A DNA stretch of 64,000 nucleotides from positions 11,100,263 to 11,164,262 of the forward strand of contig NC_037254.1 in assembly GCF_000002425.4 (NCBI RefSeq). Reading direction: 5' to 3'. The DNA comes from Physcomitrium patens (lineage: Eukaryota > Streptophyta > Bryopsida > Funariales > Funariaceae). A program made the position numbers and the translations under genes. The notes under the pieces were generated by a model. It had not been told where the DNA came from, made no database searches, and was given only the letters and a program-made list of their open reading frames with translations. The number at the start of each line of letters is the position of its first letter. Position 1 is the stretch's first letter. Positions 13,033 to 23,828 of the stretch are shown piece by piece.

Positions 13033-14467
13033 GCTTTCAATATTTATCACCTTTTTCCAAGTTTGGATTCTTTGTTATCAAAGAAAGCAAGTTTTTAAAT
13101 TATACGTGTGATCTGAAAACATAAAAATGATTATCATGACTAAGGTTACTCAAAATGACTTCTAAATACAATGAATATCAAAACCCTTTTTATTTATATT
13201 TTATTTTATTTTAGAAATAAAGTGGTTTTGTATTGAAGATAACAAGTGTCATGCATTAAACCATATTTGAAAGCTCAATAATTTTAATTGTGTATAACAA
13301 AAATTACTTCAGAAGGATTAAACTTATTAGAAAAATAACAACCCAGAAAACCTTTATTTGATAATTAATAATCAATGTTCTTCATTTCATGTGTAGAGAT
13401 TTATTCCATTACAAATAGTGAATTAATATCAATCAAAGTTGATGTCACCTTTGGCATTTGGAACATGAATCTTCACTTTGATGCATTCTGCTATGAACAG
13501 GATTGAGCCTTTAAAGTTTATATTAGTAAAATTTATGTGATGTTATGTTTGAGGTAACATTTGATATTGGAAACTGCATACAATTTTCTTCTTTTTTGTA
13601 AACCCAATATCAATTGTCATATTTGCATGTAAAAAAGGATTGTAAAAATAAATTTTGTTAGAATGTATTGTTTAATTTTTAATGATTTTTTTAATTATAA
13701 AAATAATAAAAACACGTGATTTTTATTTTAAAAGGCTTTGTTATATGACAATCTTTACAATAAGATGTTGTGTATTTTTGTAAATAGAATGCAACATTAT
13801 TGGAAGAGGAATGTAGTGGTAGCTGCAAAGATTTGAAAAAATTATAATATTATTTTTTGGTGTGTTTTTAGTAAATTTAAGGTACTAGATAAATTTTATT
13901 AGTATTTTAATGGTGATTTATATTTTTAAGTTTAATTCTTCTCTAAAGATCAAAATTAATTAAAAAATATATTTGCAATTGCATGATTTTAAAACTATAA
14001 ACTACTGTATGCATGTATATACGTGTATAACTGTGAAGGTGTATCGTATTATGTTAAAGCAGTAATGTCTTTAATTTTTGTGTCACTGCAACGTCAACTG
14101 CTTGTTGCCATGACATTATTATATATAAAAAAAATTATTAACTAGATGCCAATTGCAAACATTCTTTTACTTTCTAAAACAATCTCGGTTCAATGTTTTT
14201 ATGATTCCACACTCAAAACTCACATCAATTTGTAAGAAGATGAATCAAATAGAGTCCAAAGTAGCGATGATGATGTTATTTTATTTTCTAATTGATTGAA
14301 TAACTGAAATATAAAATACATTTTTTATTATATTCATTCTTTATTTTGATTTCTTAAACTTTTTCTCAATCAAAATTGTAATTGTGATTGAGCATCTTAA
14401 ACTTCATACATGTATTGTCTTGTTTGTGTAACCATCTATATATTAACAAAGATTTTTTTAAAAAATA

Positions 14468-14496
14468 AATTATTATTATTATTATTATTATTATTA
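14468..14496. repeat. (ATT)n microsatellite
   Basis: About nine ATT units are read directly. Similar runs occur at 8909-8930 and 40416-40439. Confidence 0.9.
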
Positions 14497-16639
14497 ATTC
14501 CCTACATTTCCACAGTTCTTTTTATACAGCAGGACCATCAATAATCCATTTGATCCGACTTGAGCTTATTCTTTTATACAAAATACAACAATGGTGGCAT
14601 TAATCAATTCCAATCTATAAATATGGATATATATAATTAAGTATAACAACCAATTTTATTTTAAATGAATATGCAACAAGAATTTTTCTTATTAATAAGT
14701 ACCAGAGTGAAGCATGAGCATTTAATTCTAAAATATACAAAAAAAAAAATAGAGCTTTTTGCAAAGATTATGAAGTAGAAGATACAAAAAAATTTCCTTT
14801 GATTGGCTGGAATTTATGCGATTAATTAGTATTTTTTATAATAATAACTAGTCTTGGTGGTAGATAGTCATTAAAATATTACATCATAGTCATTATTCTA
14901 TGATAAACTCAAAATTATACAAATTAAGTTTTGATGCTTGATTAAATATATAAGCATTTTAAAAAGCTTAATGAATAATCATGTAAATAAAAGTATTTAT
15001 AATTTTATATATTTTAAAATAAATATTAAAATTAAAAATACTATATTAATAATTTATAGTTATTAAATATTTCTACAAGTTTCATTAAATTATATTAATT
15101 TTAAAAAATTACAAATTTTCTAATAAAAATATGCAAGTCTTAAATTTAAATACAAACTATTTAATCTTAAATAATATGTCCATTTTGTTTTTAAAATGAC
15201 ATACATCAAAACACATAATATTTTTATATGATTTAGAAATATAATCTAATATAAAAAATTTGAACAAGTTTGTCAAAACATCTTCCATACAAAACAAGGA
15301 AATAAAAGATCATTCTTCAAAAAAATATTTATAAGGATTGGAAGGTACATCAATGGACAGATGATTCTACTCCAAGTTTATTATCAATTTTACAAAACAA
15401 GTACCTAGCTTGCACTCTAACCTTTTTATTTTGTTTATTTATCATTTTTGTGTCTGTACAAATATAAATATTATGTATTTTCTTTTAATTTTTTTCGGTA
15501 GCTTATTGACTAGCAACCAACTATTAAGAGTTCCTAAACTTTGACAGAAGGAGTGCAATATTAAGAATGTGGGATTTTAAAATAAAATATACAAAATAAT
15601 TTATAAAAAAATTGATAGAATTAAAGGTTTAGAGTTTATTAAAATACTTTGCTACAAAGAACTGTTTATCTTTTATGTTCATCCAATACCAAGTACTAGC
15701 TTGGTATCTATTCTACTATGATTATTTGCTACTCCTAACCTCAATAAAAGTAGGTAGATAGGAAGTAGAAGTTAAATCCAAATTTTTAAAAAATAATTCT
15801 GCCTTCCACTGAATTAAAAAAATAATAGCAAAAGAGACTAAATAAATAGCAAAAGAGACTATGTATTATTAAAAAGCTTTTTTCAACTATTAAGAACTAT
15901 CTTTAACTAATAAGAGATGTAAAATTTGATACTTGCTAGCAAAAAGTCCATTACATTTTTTCACATGCTAATTTATCAAATCATGTTTTAAAAATAAGAG
16001 ATTTCTTGAACAAACCATCCTTGAATGGATTGTTCTTATGAACTCTAACATCAAAATACCTTTAACTATATCACACCCTTGAACCAACAACTAATAGTAG
16101 TAAGAAACCACTCAATTATATCCTATAATTGCAAAATACCATATTGTTTTTATCATATTTTTTCATATCTTCTTTTGAAGATGGTGGCACTTTGAAGCAA
16201 GTGTAGGAAAGTGATGCCACAGACTAATTGGCTACTTTGGATAAGAGGCAGCTCAAACAAGTGACAACTAAATACCACCAACCATCATTTCTTTGTATAT
16301 AATTTTCAATCAAATAATCTAGAAGCACAAGATAAAAGAGATGAAGTTGAAGAAGAGGACTAGGAGCCTATAACACAATTCTTGAAGTTGTCTTTTGTTA
16401 CTTAATTCAACTAGCAACAACATAATCTAGTGGTGGATTTTGCAAGATACATTATACTTTCCTCATGTGAGTATGAAAAAGTAGAAAATTTAGTGAGACT
16501 TTGAGACAAAGCTCTATAAGCAAAGAAAGACCATCAGAGAGAAAAGAAAAGAAAAAGCTAAAAACAAAAGGAAGCATAGCAAGGAGAAACTAGTGCATGG
16601 CACATAGTGGAATGAACAAAGCAGATCTAACAATGAAAG

Positions 16640-16916
16640 TTATGGGCCATGGAAAAGGCCACCTTCTAAACATATTGTGCTACTGAATAAGAAGCGGTAA
16701 AGTGTGCAAAGAAATTGCATGCAAAAGAGGCCACCATTACTCAAATTATGAAAGCAATCAAATAAGCTAGAGCTATGGCAAAGAGGTATAGAATTTGTAC
16801 AAGGAAGATAATGGAGAGTACACATACATGCCAAACAATGATTTTAGAGGATACAACATCTAACCAAGCAAGTGTCAAAGAACCAAGTTGCGAGAAGCCA
16901 TAGTTTTTTACTCTAA
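16640..16916 (+). pseudogene. Possible decayed coding fragment
   Basis: One plus-strand frame reads as a helical, lysine- and alanine-rich peptide (for example KLHAKEATITQIMKAIK, then ARAMAKRYRICTRKIMEST) and ends with a stop at 16914-16916. It is interrupted by at least three in-frame stops. The surroundings are AT-rich and no family is recognised. Chance openness is a real alternative, and the opposite strand has an equally long open frame. Confidence 0.2.
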
Positions 16917-17675
16917 TATCACCATTTGGATCCTACATTTTACCAATCAATTGCCACTTTTGCTTCCCTTCTTACTTCAACCTCCCTTAATTTCCACCAT
17001 TTGACATCTATTTGCATTCTATAAGGCTGCATACACAATTTACTTCACTATTCACAAATATGTTAGAGAGGATATTTTATACAAGCAATGCAAATTAAAG
17101 ACGCATTCCATGGGGCTTTGATTTGGAAGGAAATGACAAAAAGAAGAAGGGTGTAGACTTTGCTCATGTGAGAACCTCCATAGTTGTAAAAAAGTTTGAT
17201 ATACTTTCTATTGTGGAATAGGCCTTCTTTCATCAATAATTTGCTTTGGCCATTTTCAATTAGCTTATATAGTTTTAGAATAGCTCCATGTAAATTTGAG
17301 ATATGAGCAAGTGGTTTTGGGGCCTGAACTCTTGTCATTTGAAGCAGGCTAACATGTGCAATATGTGCAACTGGCCACAATTTTTACCTCCTCCTCCATG
17401 GTTTTTGGTCATTATTGTAATGACTTCTTTCCCACATGCATGTGCTCATTAAGCCTAGATTTTGTACAAAATCCCATCTATGTGATTGCTAATATGGTGG
17501 CTTCATGATCCCAATTTTTGCTTTGATTACTCACTATTTTGCTTAAATCTATGACTTGGTTCAATGGTCAAATGCAAAAACGGCTTTGTTCATTTTTTTA
17601 TTTTTTCCTATTAAACCACTATGGCAATTCTTTTTTTCTTTTTTTCTTTTTTTTTTGCAACACTTTAGAACCTTA

Positions 17676-17737
17676 TTTTTTGAATAATCATTATTATAAA
17701 GTTTTTGGTTGCAAAAACTTTATAATAATGATTATTC

Positions 17738-17743
<6 letters not shown>
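17676..17743. repeat. Perfect inverted repeat, 32-bp arms, 4-nt loop
   Basis: The left arm (17676-17707) and right arm (17712-17743) are exact reverse complements separated by GTTG. The outer six pairs are T/A. A T-rich tract precedes the hairpin and a poly(A) run of about 20 follows it. No terminal repeats or target duplication typical of a MITE are visible. It could be a foldback element remnant, a small-RNA hairpin or a palindromic assembly artefact. Confidence 0.85.
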
Positions 17744-17768
<25 letters not shown>

Positions 17769-18059
17769 ACAAATTGAAAAAAGTCACTAAGTTGGTGGTT
17801 TAAGGTATTTTGATGTTAATTCTCAACAAATTAATTTGGCATGGTAGGACTGGCCTAAACTTCCATTTGAATGAACATTAATCAATAGGTATGCATTTAT
17901 TTATTCAATTACTAGATTGGGAGTTGATACACAATGGCATGTTTGGACAAACACCATGACTTTTATAATGTTGTTGCATCATCAATTCTATAACACATGG
18001 TAATCATCATTATCATCATCATCAGGGGCACCACCTAATTGCATGAGTTCGTCATCCAA

Positions 18060-18830
18060 GCCCTAAATTCGAATCGTGGGAACCCTAAAAGTAGTCTGCA
18101 GACATGGAGGGAGACGGAGTGGCGAGACAGCGCTCCCACCAGCATTCCATTCCCATTGCATTGGGTCTTTCTGCTTTGCCTACCATCCATCCCATGAACG
18201 CCAGAAGATTATAGCGCTGCCTCAGGGTGTCTCTCCCTCCGTCCCCCGTCCCTCTCTTTCTTTCCTTCTTTCCTTCTTTCTTTCTATCTCGCTTTCTTTC
18301 AGTCTTTCTCTCCCCCCTCCCTCCCTCTCGCTCTTGCTTGCTTGCTTGCTCCGTCGTTGTGAGAGTGAATATGCAGGGCGTGGGCTCCGTGACGGGCGTG
18401 GCTGGAAGAGGAGGGAAGGGAGGATCGTGCGAGCGAGCGAGATGCCCGTGAGAGTGCAGAAGACGGAAAAGAAGAGAGAGCAATAAGCAGCACCCAAAAT
18501 AATTGGGGCGCAGTTGCCATCTCTGCTTGTGACTGGACTGACTGCCTGCCAGCAAGACCCGCCCCAAGACCACACCCTCTCCACACCAGACTTCCCCTCC
18601 CACGGGATCGGGGAAGATAGACTTGGAGGGGGGGGGGAGACTTGGACGGGAGGGGGGTTGACTTCGGGAGTGGGGGAAGGGAAAGGAGGAAGCGGGTGCA
18701 ATTGCCCACCTTCTTTTCCTTTCTATTCTTTCGAGAAGGATGGATGGATGGGTGGGTTCATCCTCTGTTCTCATCCATTCTTCCTCATCCCCTCCCCCAT
18801 GCAAAATACTAATGTTTAAAAAAAGTGGCA
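18060..18830. other. GC-rich, pyrimidine-rich island without recognised gene
   Basis: GC content jumps well above the flanking DNA. The plus strand carries long pyrimidine tracts (18226-18351, with CTTT, CCCT and CTTG repeats), then a purine/G-rich part (18620-18700). Overlapping open frames exist in five of six frames, which reflects the low complexity and is not evidence of a gene. In plant genomes such strand-asymmetric tracts often mark promoters and 5' UTRs, but I cannot attach it to a gene. Confidence 0.45.
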
Positions 18831-18839
18831 AAAGTTAGT

Positions 18840-20340
18840 TGTGTTTTCCTAAAGATTTGGAAATGTTTCGTATAATTGTGGATGTCAAAGGCATGAGGAT
18901 ACATTGGAGAGTATTTTTTGAAAAAACTCATATTAACCAATGGTTGAAGAATAGGTTTAAGAATTCTTAAAATCCTCCACTTGTCATTTCATTATAGTAA
19001 CAATGATTTCCTTAAATGGCAACACATACTTGCTTTTATGGCCTTCAATTTTATCAATAATAAATTTGTTTTATTTATTTATTTATTAAAACTAGAAAAA
19101 GACAACTGAGGATGGCAACTTTAGATGGAGACAATGACCTTTAGGCTCATCCTAAAATTATAACACAATAAAATTCTTAAAGGTGAAGAGTTCGTTTTGG
19201 TAGCATGAGAAAAAGAAAAATACTCCAGTATATGGAAAATGCTTAATTAATCTGCAATAAATATTGTTAAAGCATCCTTCCAAAAACATTTAGAATGTAT
19301 ATTTCACAAACTCAAACTAGATAGCACTTATTACTACTTCTTTTTAAATTATGAATAAATATACATGTACCTCTTTCAAATTTAGATATTGGAAAAAAAA
19401 AAAAAAAAAAAAAAATGATGGTTGTTAATCTTTTTCAAACTGAGGCAAATGGACCTCTATCCAATTAGAAATAAACTTACAGCAATAATTACTAGCACCT
19501 TGTAAGCAACAACAAAGATTAGATTCTTAACTACTCATTGTAATTGTTTGTTTAATATTCTATTTGAAATACACTACCAGTAATTATAAGAGAAAAATTA
19601 TAATCCTAAAGAATAAGTTCAATGCAAGTTGGTACAAGTTAAGTGTGTTTAAGACACATAATTCACAACCACAGACTCAATTTCTAGAATTAGGAGCTTA
19701 TTTGTTTTGGTTTTTAAGTCATGTGAATGGTTCTAAAAACCAAAATCAAAAGTCGAACTCTAAATTTATCTTCTAACTTAAGGCGTCACAAGTTGGATTC
19801 TTTAATGTCGTTGATTTTTATGTAAGTAGTCTCTAAAAATCACAATTAACACATATTCTAACCTAAATGTTTAATTCTAATTAATAGTGAACATTTGAAA
19901 TGTATAAAAAGGCAAAAAATTGCAAGAGAGGGGATACCATTGTCACCTCTAAACTAAAGTGCCAGCCATGATGCTTGCTTTCACCAAAGTGGTTGAAAAG
20001 TAGAGGAAGTTCCACGAGGCACCCATGAGGTGATGGACACCAAATATAATTCTAAATGATGAACAAATGATTTATTTTCAATTAATCCTTCCTTCTGTGA
20101 ACGACACATGTCTCCCTTTTCTTCAAGCTTTTAGAATTCTTCAAAACTTTTTCTTCCATTCTAACTTTAACTTTTAACACCCTCTGATATTCAAGTAAGG
20201 AGAAAAGAACGCATTCACCATGAAGAATCACACCTTTTGCTGTACTGAAGAGATTTTATTTTTTTTCCATTCTCTTTTTTTTTGGCATTCTTGTGAACTT
20301 AAGCCGATTTGTAGGTGAAAGGGACGCACTCAAAATTGAA
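18840..20340. other. Intergenic region
   Basis: No gene, tRNA or other RNA gene is recognised. A poly(A) run of about 23 lies at 19393-19415. The open frame at 19564-19776 is AT-rich and unsupported. Confidence 0.5.
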
Positions 20341-21444
20341 AACGCCGTGCTTGTGTACTTCGATCATTGACCATGGAGGTTCAATGCTGTGGAGACGTCA
20401 ACCATGAAAGTTGCACAACTGCTTGACCAAAAAGCCTGTTCCTGACCAGAACACACTTGTAGGGCCACGGCGATGACACCGCCAGCCTGCAGAATCATCC
20501 CCCCCCACCTCAGATCTCTCTCTCTCGATTTTGACAGACTCACAACGCCCAATTCTTACTGTTTCCTACATCCTACTGCTGCAGCAGCAGCAACTAGTGC
20601 TTCCACACAAATACCCATCTTCTGTGAAGGGTTGCCGTGAAGTCAAAACCTATGCTTGATCACCACGCCAAAACACTGAGCCCATCCAACGGGTATCAGC
20701 ATGCAAACTGTGATTGTGAAGCAGCAATTACTGTTGCCACTTCCTCCCCTGACATGTGTAACTGGATGATTAGGATGCAACCCGTGTCGAAGTAGTGATA
20801 GAATTAACACCCACAGCAAGTAGAGCATTCCTTAGTGTTTTTTTTCAAGCGTGAGAAGAAAAAGCTACGAACTTCCTGATGTGATGGAGTTCAGGGACTG
20901 GAAAAAATTTCGAGTGTTATGCCACTTTCTTGAAGCATGCGAATGAGCTGAGCCTTTGAGCATCTGAACTTCAGCGTGACAGGGGGCACAAGGAAGAGGA
21001 AGAGACACAGAAGGAAGAAAAACAAGAGCAGAAGACAAAACAAAACGAAAAACACACAAGAGAATAAAACAAAAAAGGCCTGTAAAATTACTCGAAGTTT
21101 GTATACGGAGTCCACAACCAACTCTTTTCCCCCCTCCGACACCGAGATTCCTATAAAAGTACAGTCAATGTATATTACTTACATCTGGACACTTCCTCCC
21201 CCTCCCTCCCCCCAACTACCCATTACCCCCTAGAATTGGATTGCTGAGTGGCCAACTATGGTGTCAATCTCGAAGGCTGACTTGAAACGGGTGGTGGCGG
21301 GTCTTCAACTGCACACGGCGGACAACAGTGAAGCGGGGATGATTCATCGACAAAGAGAATAGCCTCGCTCGCCTGACTGATTGATTAATTGATTGGTTGA
21401 TGGAGAATTGTGATTGATGTGGTCGTGTGATTGCATCCCATCTA
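20341..21444 (-). other. Probable 3' flank/UTR of the receptor-like kinase
   Basis: This moderately GC-rich stretch lies directly downstream of the kinase stop codon on the minus strand. It contains a CTG/CAG run near 20577-20592 and no recognisable coding sequence. The transcript end cannot be placed from sequence alone. Its contrast with the AT-rich DNA below 20340 suggests that part of it is transcribed. Confidence 0.35.
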
Positions 21445-23828
21445 TCACCCTTCGTAACGACGAGGTGAGCTGGTGGCCAGATTCTCGTACGCGCGGTTGC
21501 GTCTTACGAAGTTCCGGTTAGCAGGGCTGTCGTCGACGGAGTTATCGCTGTCGACATCGGCTGGATGCCCCTTAGAAAGCCGTTGCAGCAACCGCTCCTG
21601 GTTTTGAGCCTCCGTGCGGTGGGAGCGGGGGTGGCTGGACCCAGCTTTCCGATCCTGCACGACAAGTGGGGAGTGGTGAGATAAGTAAAATGAGTCACTG
21701 GATGGGCGGCATTCAAGAATCATGAAAAAGATTTCAAAGGAGACGAAGGGGATGGAACGTACATCACGGAAGGGAAACTCCTCGGCCTCAAGCATGTGAA
21801 CGACATGGCCCATCTTGGGTCTTTTCAGAGCGTCTGGGTCCACGCACCGCAGGGCTACCAGAAGAGCCCTCTTCAGGGCTCGCGAAGTTGGCTTCACTTC
21901 CATGCATGGATCTGCCACTTCCTCTGAGCGCCTATTGCCCACCATCTGTTTCAACCAGTCCACCAAGTTGATCTGCACCACGCATTCGATATATGTTACA
22001 CATTGCGACATGGTAGGAAGCTAGTCCCTTAAGACTGCACACGAAGTGTCGCTGGCGTAGAAAGTTTCGCCCGTAAATGGCTTCTGTGACCAGAATCTCT
22101 TACCTCTCCAGCAGCACGGTTGTAGTCCACAGGATCTCGCCCGGTGATAATCTCCATGAGAAGCACCCCAAAGCTGTACACATCACTTCGCTCGTTCAGC
22201 AGGCCCGTGTTCGCGTACTCGGGGGCTACATACCTGCAAAAACAACCATCGTAACGACTCAAGGAGAAAACCATGAAAGACAAACAAATACTTGTCACCG
22301 TTGCTAGCTGCAATTATTGTTACAACGAGGCAATAAATCATACTTTACGCTTACCCGAAAGTTCCCATGACACGCGTGGTGACATGGCTCTTGCCAGAGC
22401 CAAGAAGCTTGGCAAGTCCAAAATCAGACACCTTAGCATTCCATTGCGCATCCACAAGAATGTTGCTGGATTTGATATCACGGTGCACAACCTTCGGCTC
22501 CAAAGCCTCATGCAAATATGCCAACCTAATCACAAGTCACAATGCACATTTAAAAAAAACAAAAAACAAAAAAAAAAAACAAAACAAAACAAAACAAATC
22601 AAACGTAAAAAGGAAAGGGAAGAAAATTGCGCTCCTATCAGTGAACCTCAGGAATCTATTGGTAGAACGTGGATTACAAGTGCCTCGAATAACCTTCTAG
22701 TATTAAAGAAATCATCGAGGACAAATTGTAGTAAGACCCACAAGACAAAGCTTACTAGCAACACACAGTTCAGCTTACTCACCCTTTAGCAGTACCCATG
22801 ACAATCCGCATGCGGGCTTCCCATGGAAGTGTATTTGTTTGGGACAGAGGTCCATGCAGCCACTGCTCCAAGTTTCCATTATCCACGTACTCGTACACAA
22901 GCATCCTGCAACAGCCACCAGAAACGAGGTCAACAAAGAACATCAAGGAGCTGCGCCACCACACAACAAACTGGGCAGGAAGAAGGGATGACATTCACCT
23001 GTGAGCACCCTCCGCACAGTACCCCAGCAAGCGCACGAGATTCTTGTGTCGAACGCGTCCGATCGCTTCCACTTCCACTCTAAACTCCTTCTCCGCTTGA
23101 CCTCTGTTGTTAAGTAGATTTTTGACAGCGATCAAGGTGGAATCGGGCAACTGGCCTCTGTACACAATCCCATAGCCACCTTCGCCGAGAACATTAGAAT
23201 CGGCAAAGCTATCTGTGGCAGCTTCGAGCTCCCTCAAGGTGTACCAATGGCCCCACCCTAAATGGGAAACCTCCGGGACTGCAGAGACAGGCGAGTCGAG
23301 GCTCCGGGTAGAGCCGGAGCCCCCTGACAGACTCAGAAACGAGCCCCTCTCCTGGTTCGCTTCAAATTTGAGCGAGCTGGGCTTGTCATGTCGCTCGATA
23401 GTGTTATCCTGCGTTTGCATGATGACTTCACCTGCGTAGCCCGTCTTTTCTCTATCCCCTTTCCACACAATGGGATTCTTGAAGCTGGAGGATTTTGTAT
23501 CTCCTACATGGACCACGCCCTTCTCCATAGAATCCTTCTCACCCGAGTTTTCGCTGATCGTAAGGAGAACTGGATCCGGCGGCGGGAGGTACGTGTTGCC
23601 AACCCTGTCTATTTTAACATCCTTAATTTCTTTGGAGCTTGCATCTGAGACCTGATGCAACGGGAGCTTGTCCTTTTTTGGCCTACGACGCGATAACAGC
23701 CATAGCCACAGTAGAAAGAGAGTAGCAATAATTACTAGACCAACACATACTCCTATTACTGTCCACAGCTTCAAGCCGAAGATGTTGGTCTTCTTCGAAA
23801 GCTCGCTTGTCACGGTATTTGACGCCAT
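21445..23828 (-). CDS. RLCK-V-type receptor-like Ser/Thr protein kinase
   Basis: Six exons join in phase with GT-AG introns: 23828-22999, 22905-22783, 22525-22355, 22233-22104, 21972-21763 and 21654-21445 (stop), giving 557 residues. ATG 23828 is the first good start; the frame opens slightly earlier only with a GTG. There is no large ectodomain. A short N-terminus is followed by one membrane segment (about residues 21-45), a basic stop-transfer stretch (SRRRPKK), a Ser-rich juxtamembrane region and the kinase domain. Visible kinase features are the glycine loop GEGGYG (215-220), the catalytic lysine in AVK (236), HRD (332-334), DFG (352-354) and APE (378-380). HRD with arginine makes it an RD-type, likely active kinase. 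The block [15 protein letters not shown] and the segment LVDWLK match the Arabidopsis At5g18500/At3g59110 group. It is predicted to act at the plasma membrane; ligand and pathway are unknown. The tail is Ser/Arg-rich. Confidence 0.95.

Larger units (their letters stand above)
13060..18060. other. AT-rich intergenic region
   Basis: No intact gene is seen. Contents are an (ATT)n run at 14468-14496, a short duplicated 17-mer near 15824-15861, a weak coding remnant at 16640-16916 and a perfect hairpin at 17676-17743. A candidate extra 5' exon of the DRC9-like gene near 13450-13504 was considered but is not convincing. Confidence 0.5.

Noticed and set aside
13450-13504. Candidate extra 5' exon of the DRC9-like gene with AG and GT borders
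   Set aside because: The peptide is short and hydrophobic, does not resemble the expected acidic N-terminus, and the phase to exon 1 cannot be established.
18064-18080. TTCGAAT resembling a tRNA B box
   Set aside because: No matching A box, acceptor stem or cloverleaf could be drawn around it.
18085-18831. Long minus-strand open frame of 248 codons, and others overlapping it on both strands
   Set aside because: The block is low-complexity pyrimidine/purine repeat sequence that leaves several frames open at once. The peptides are Ser/Pro/Arg/Lys repeats with no domain.
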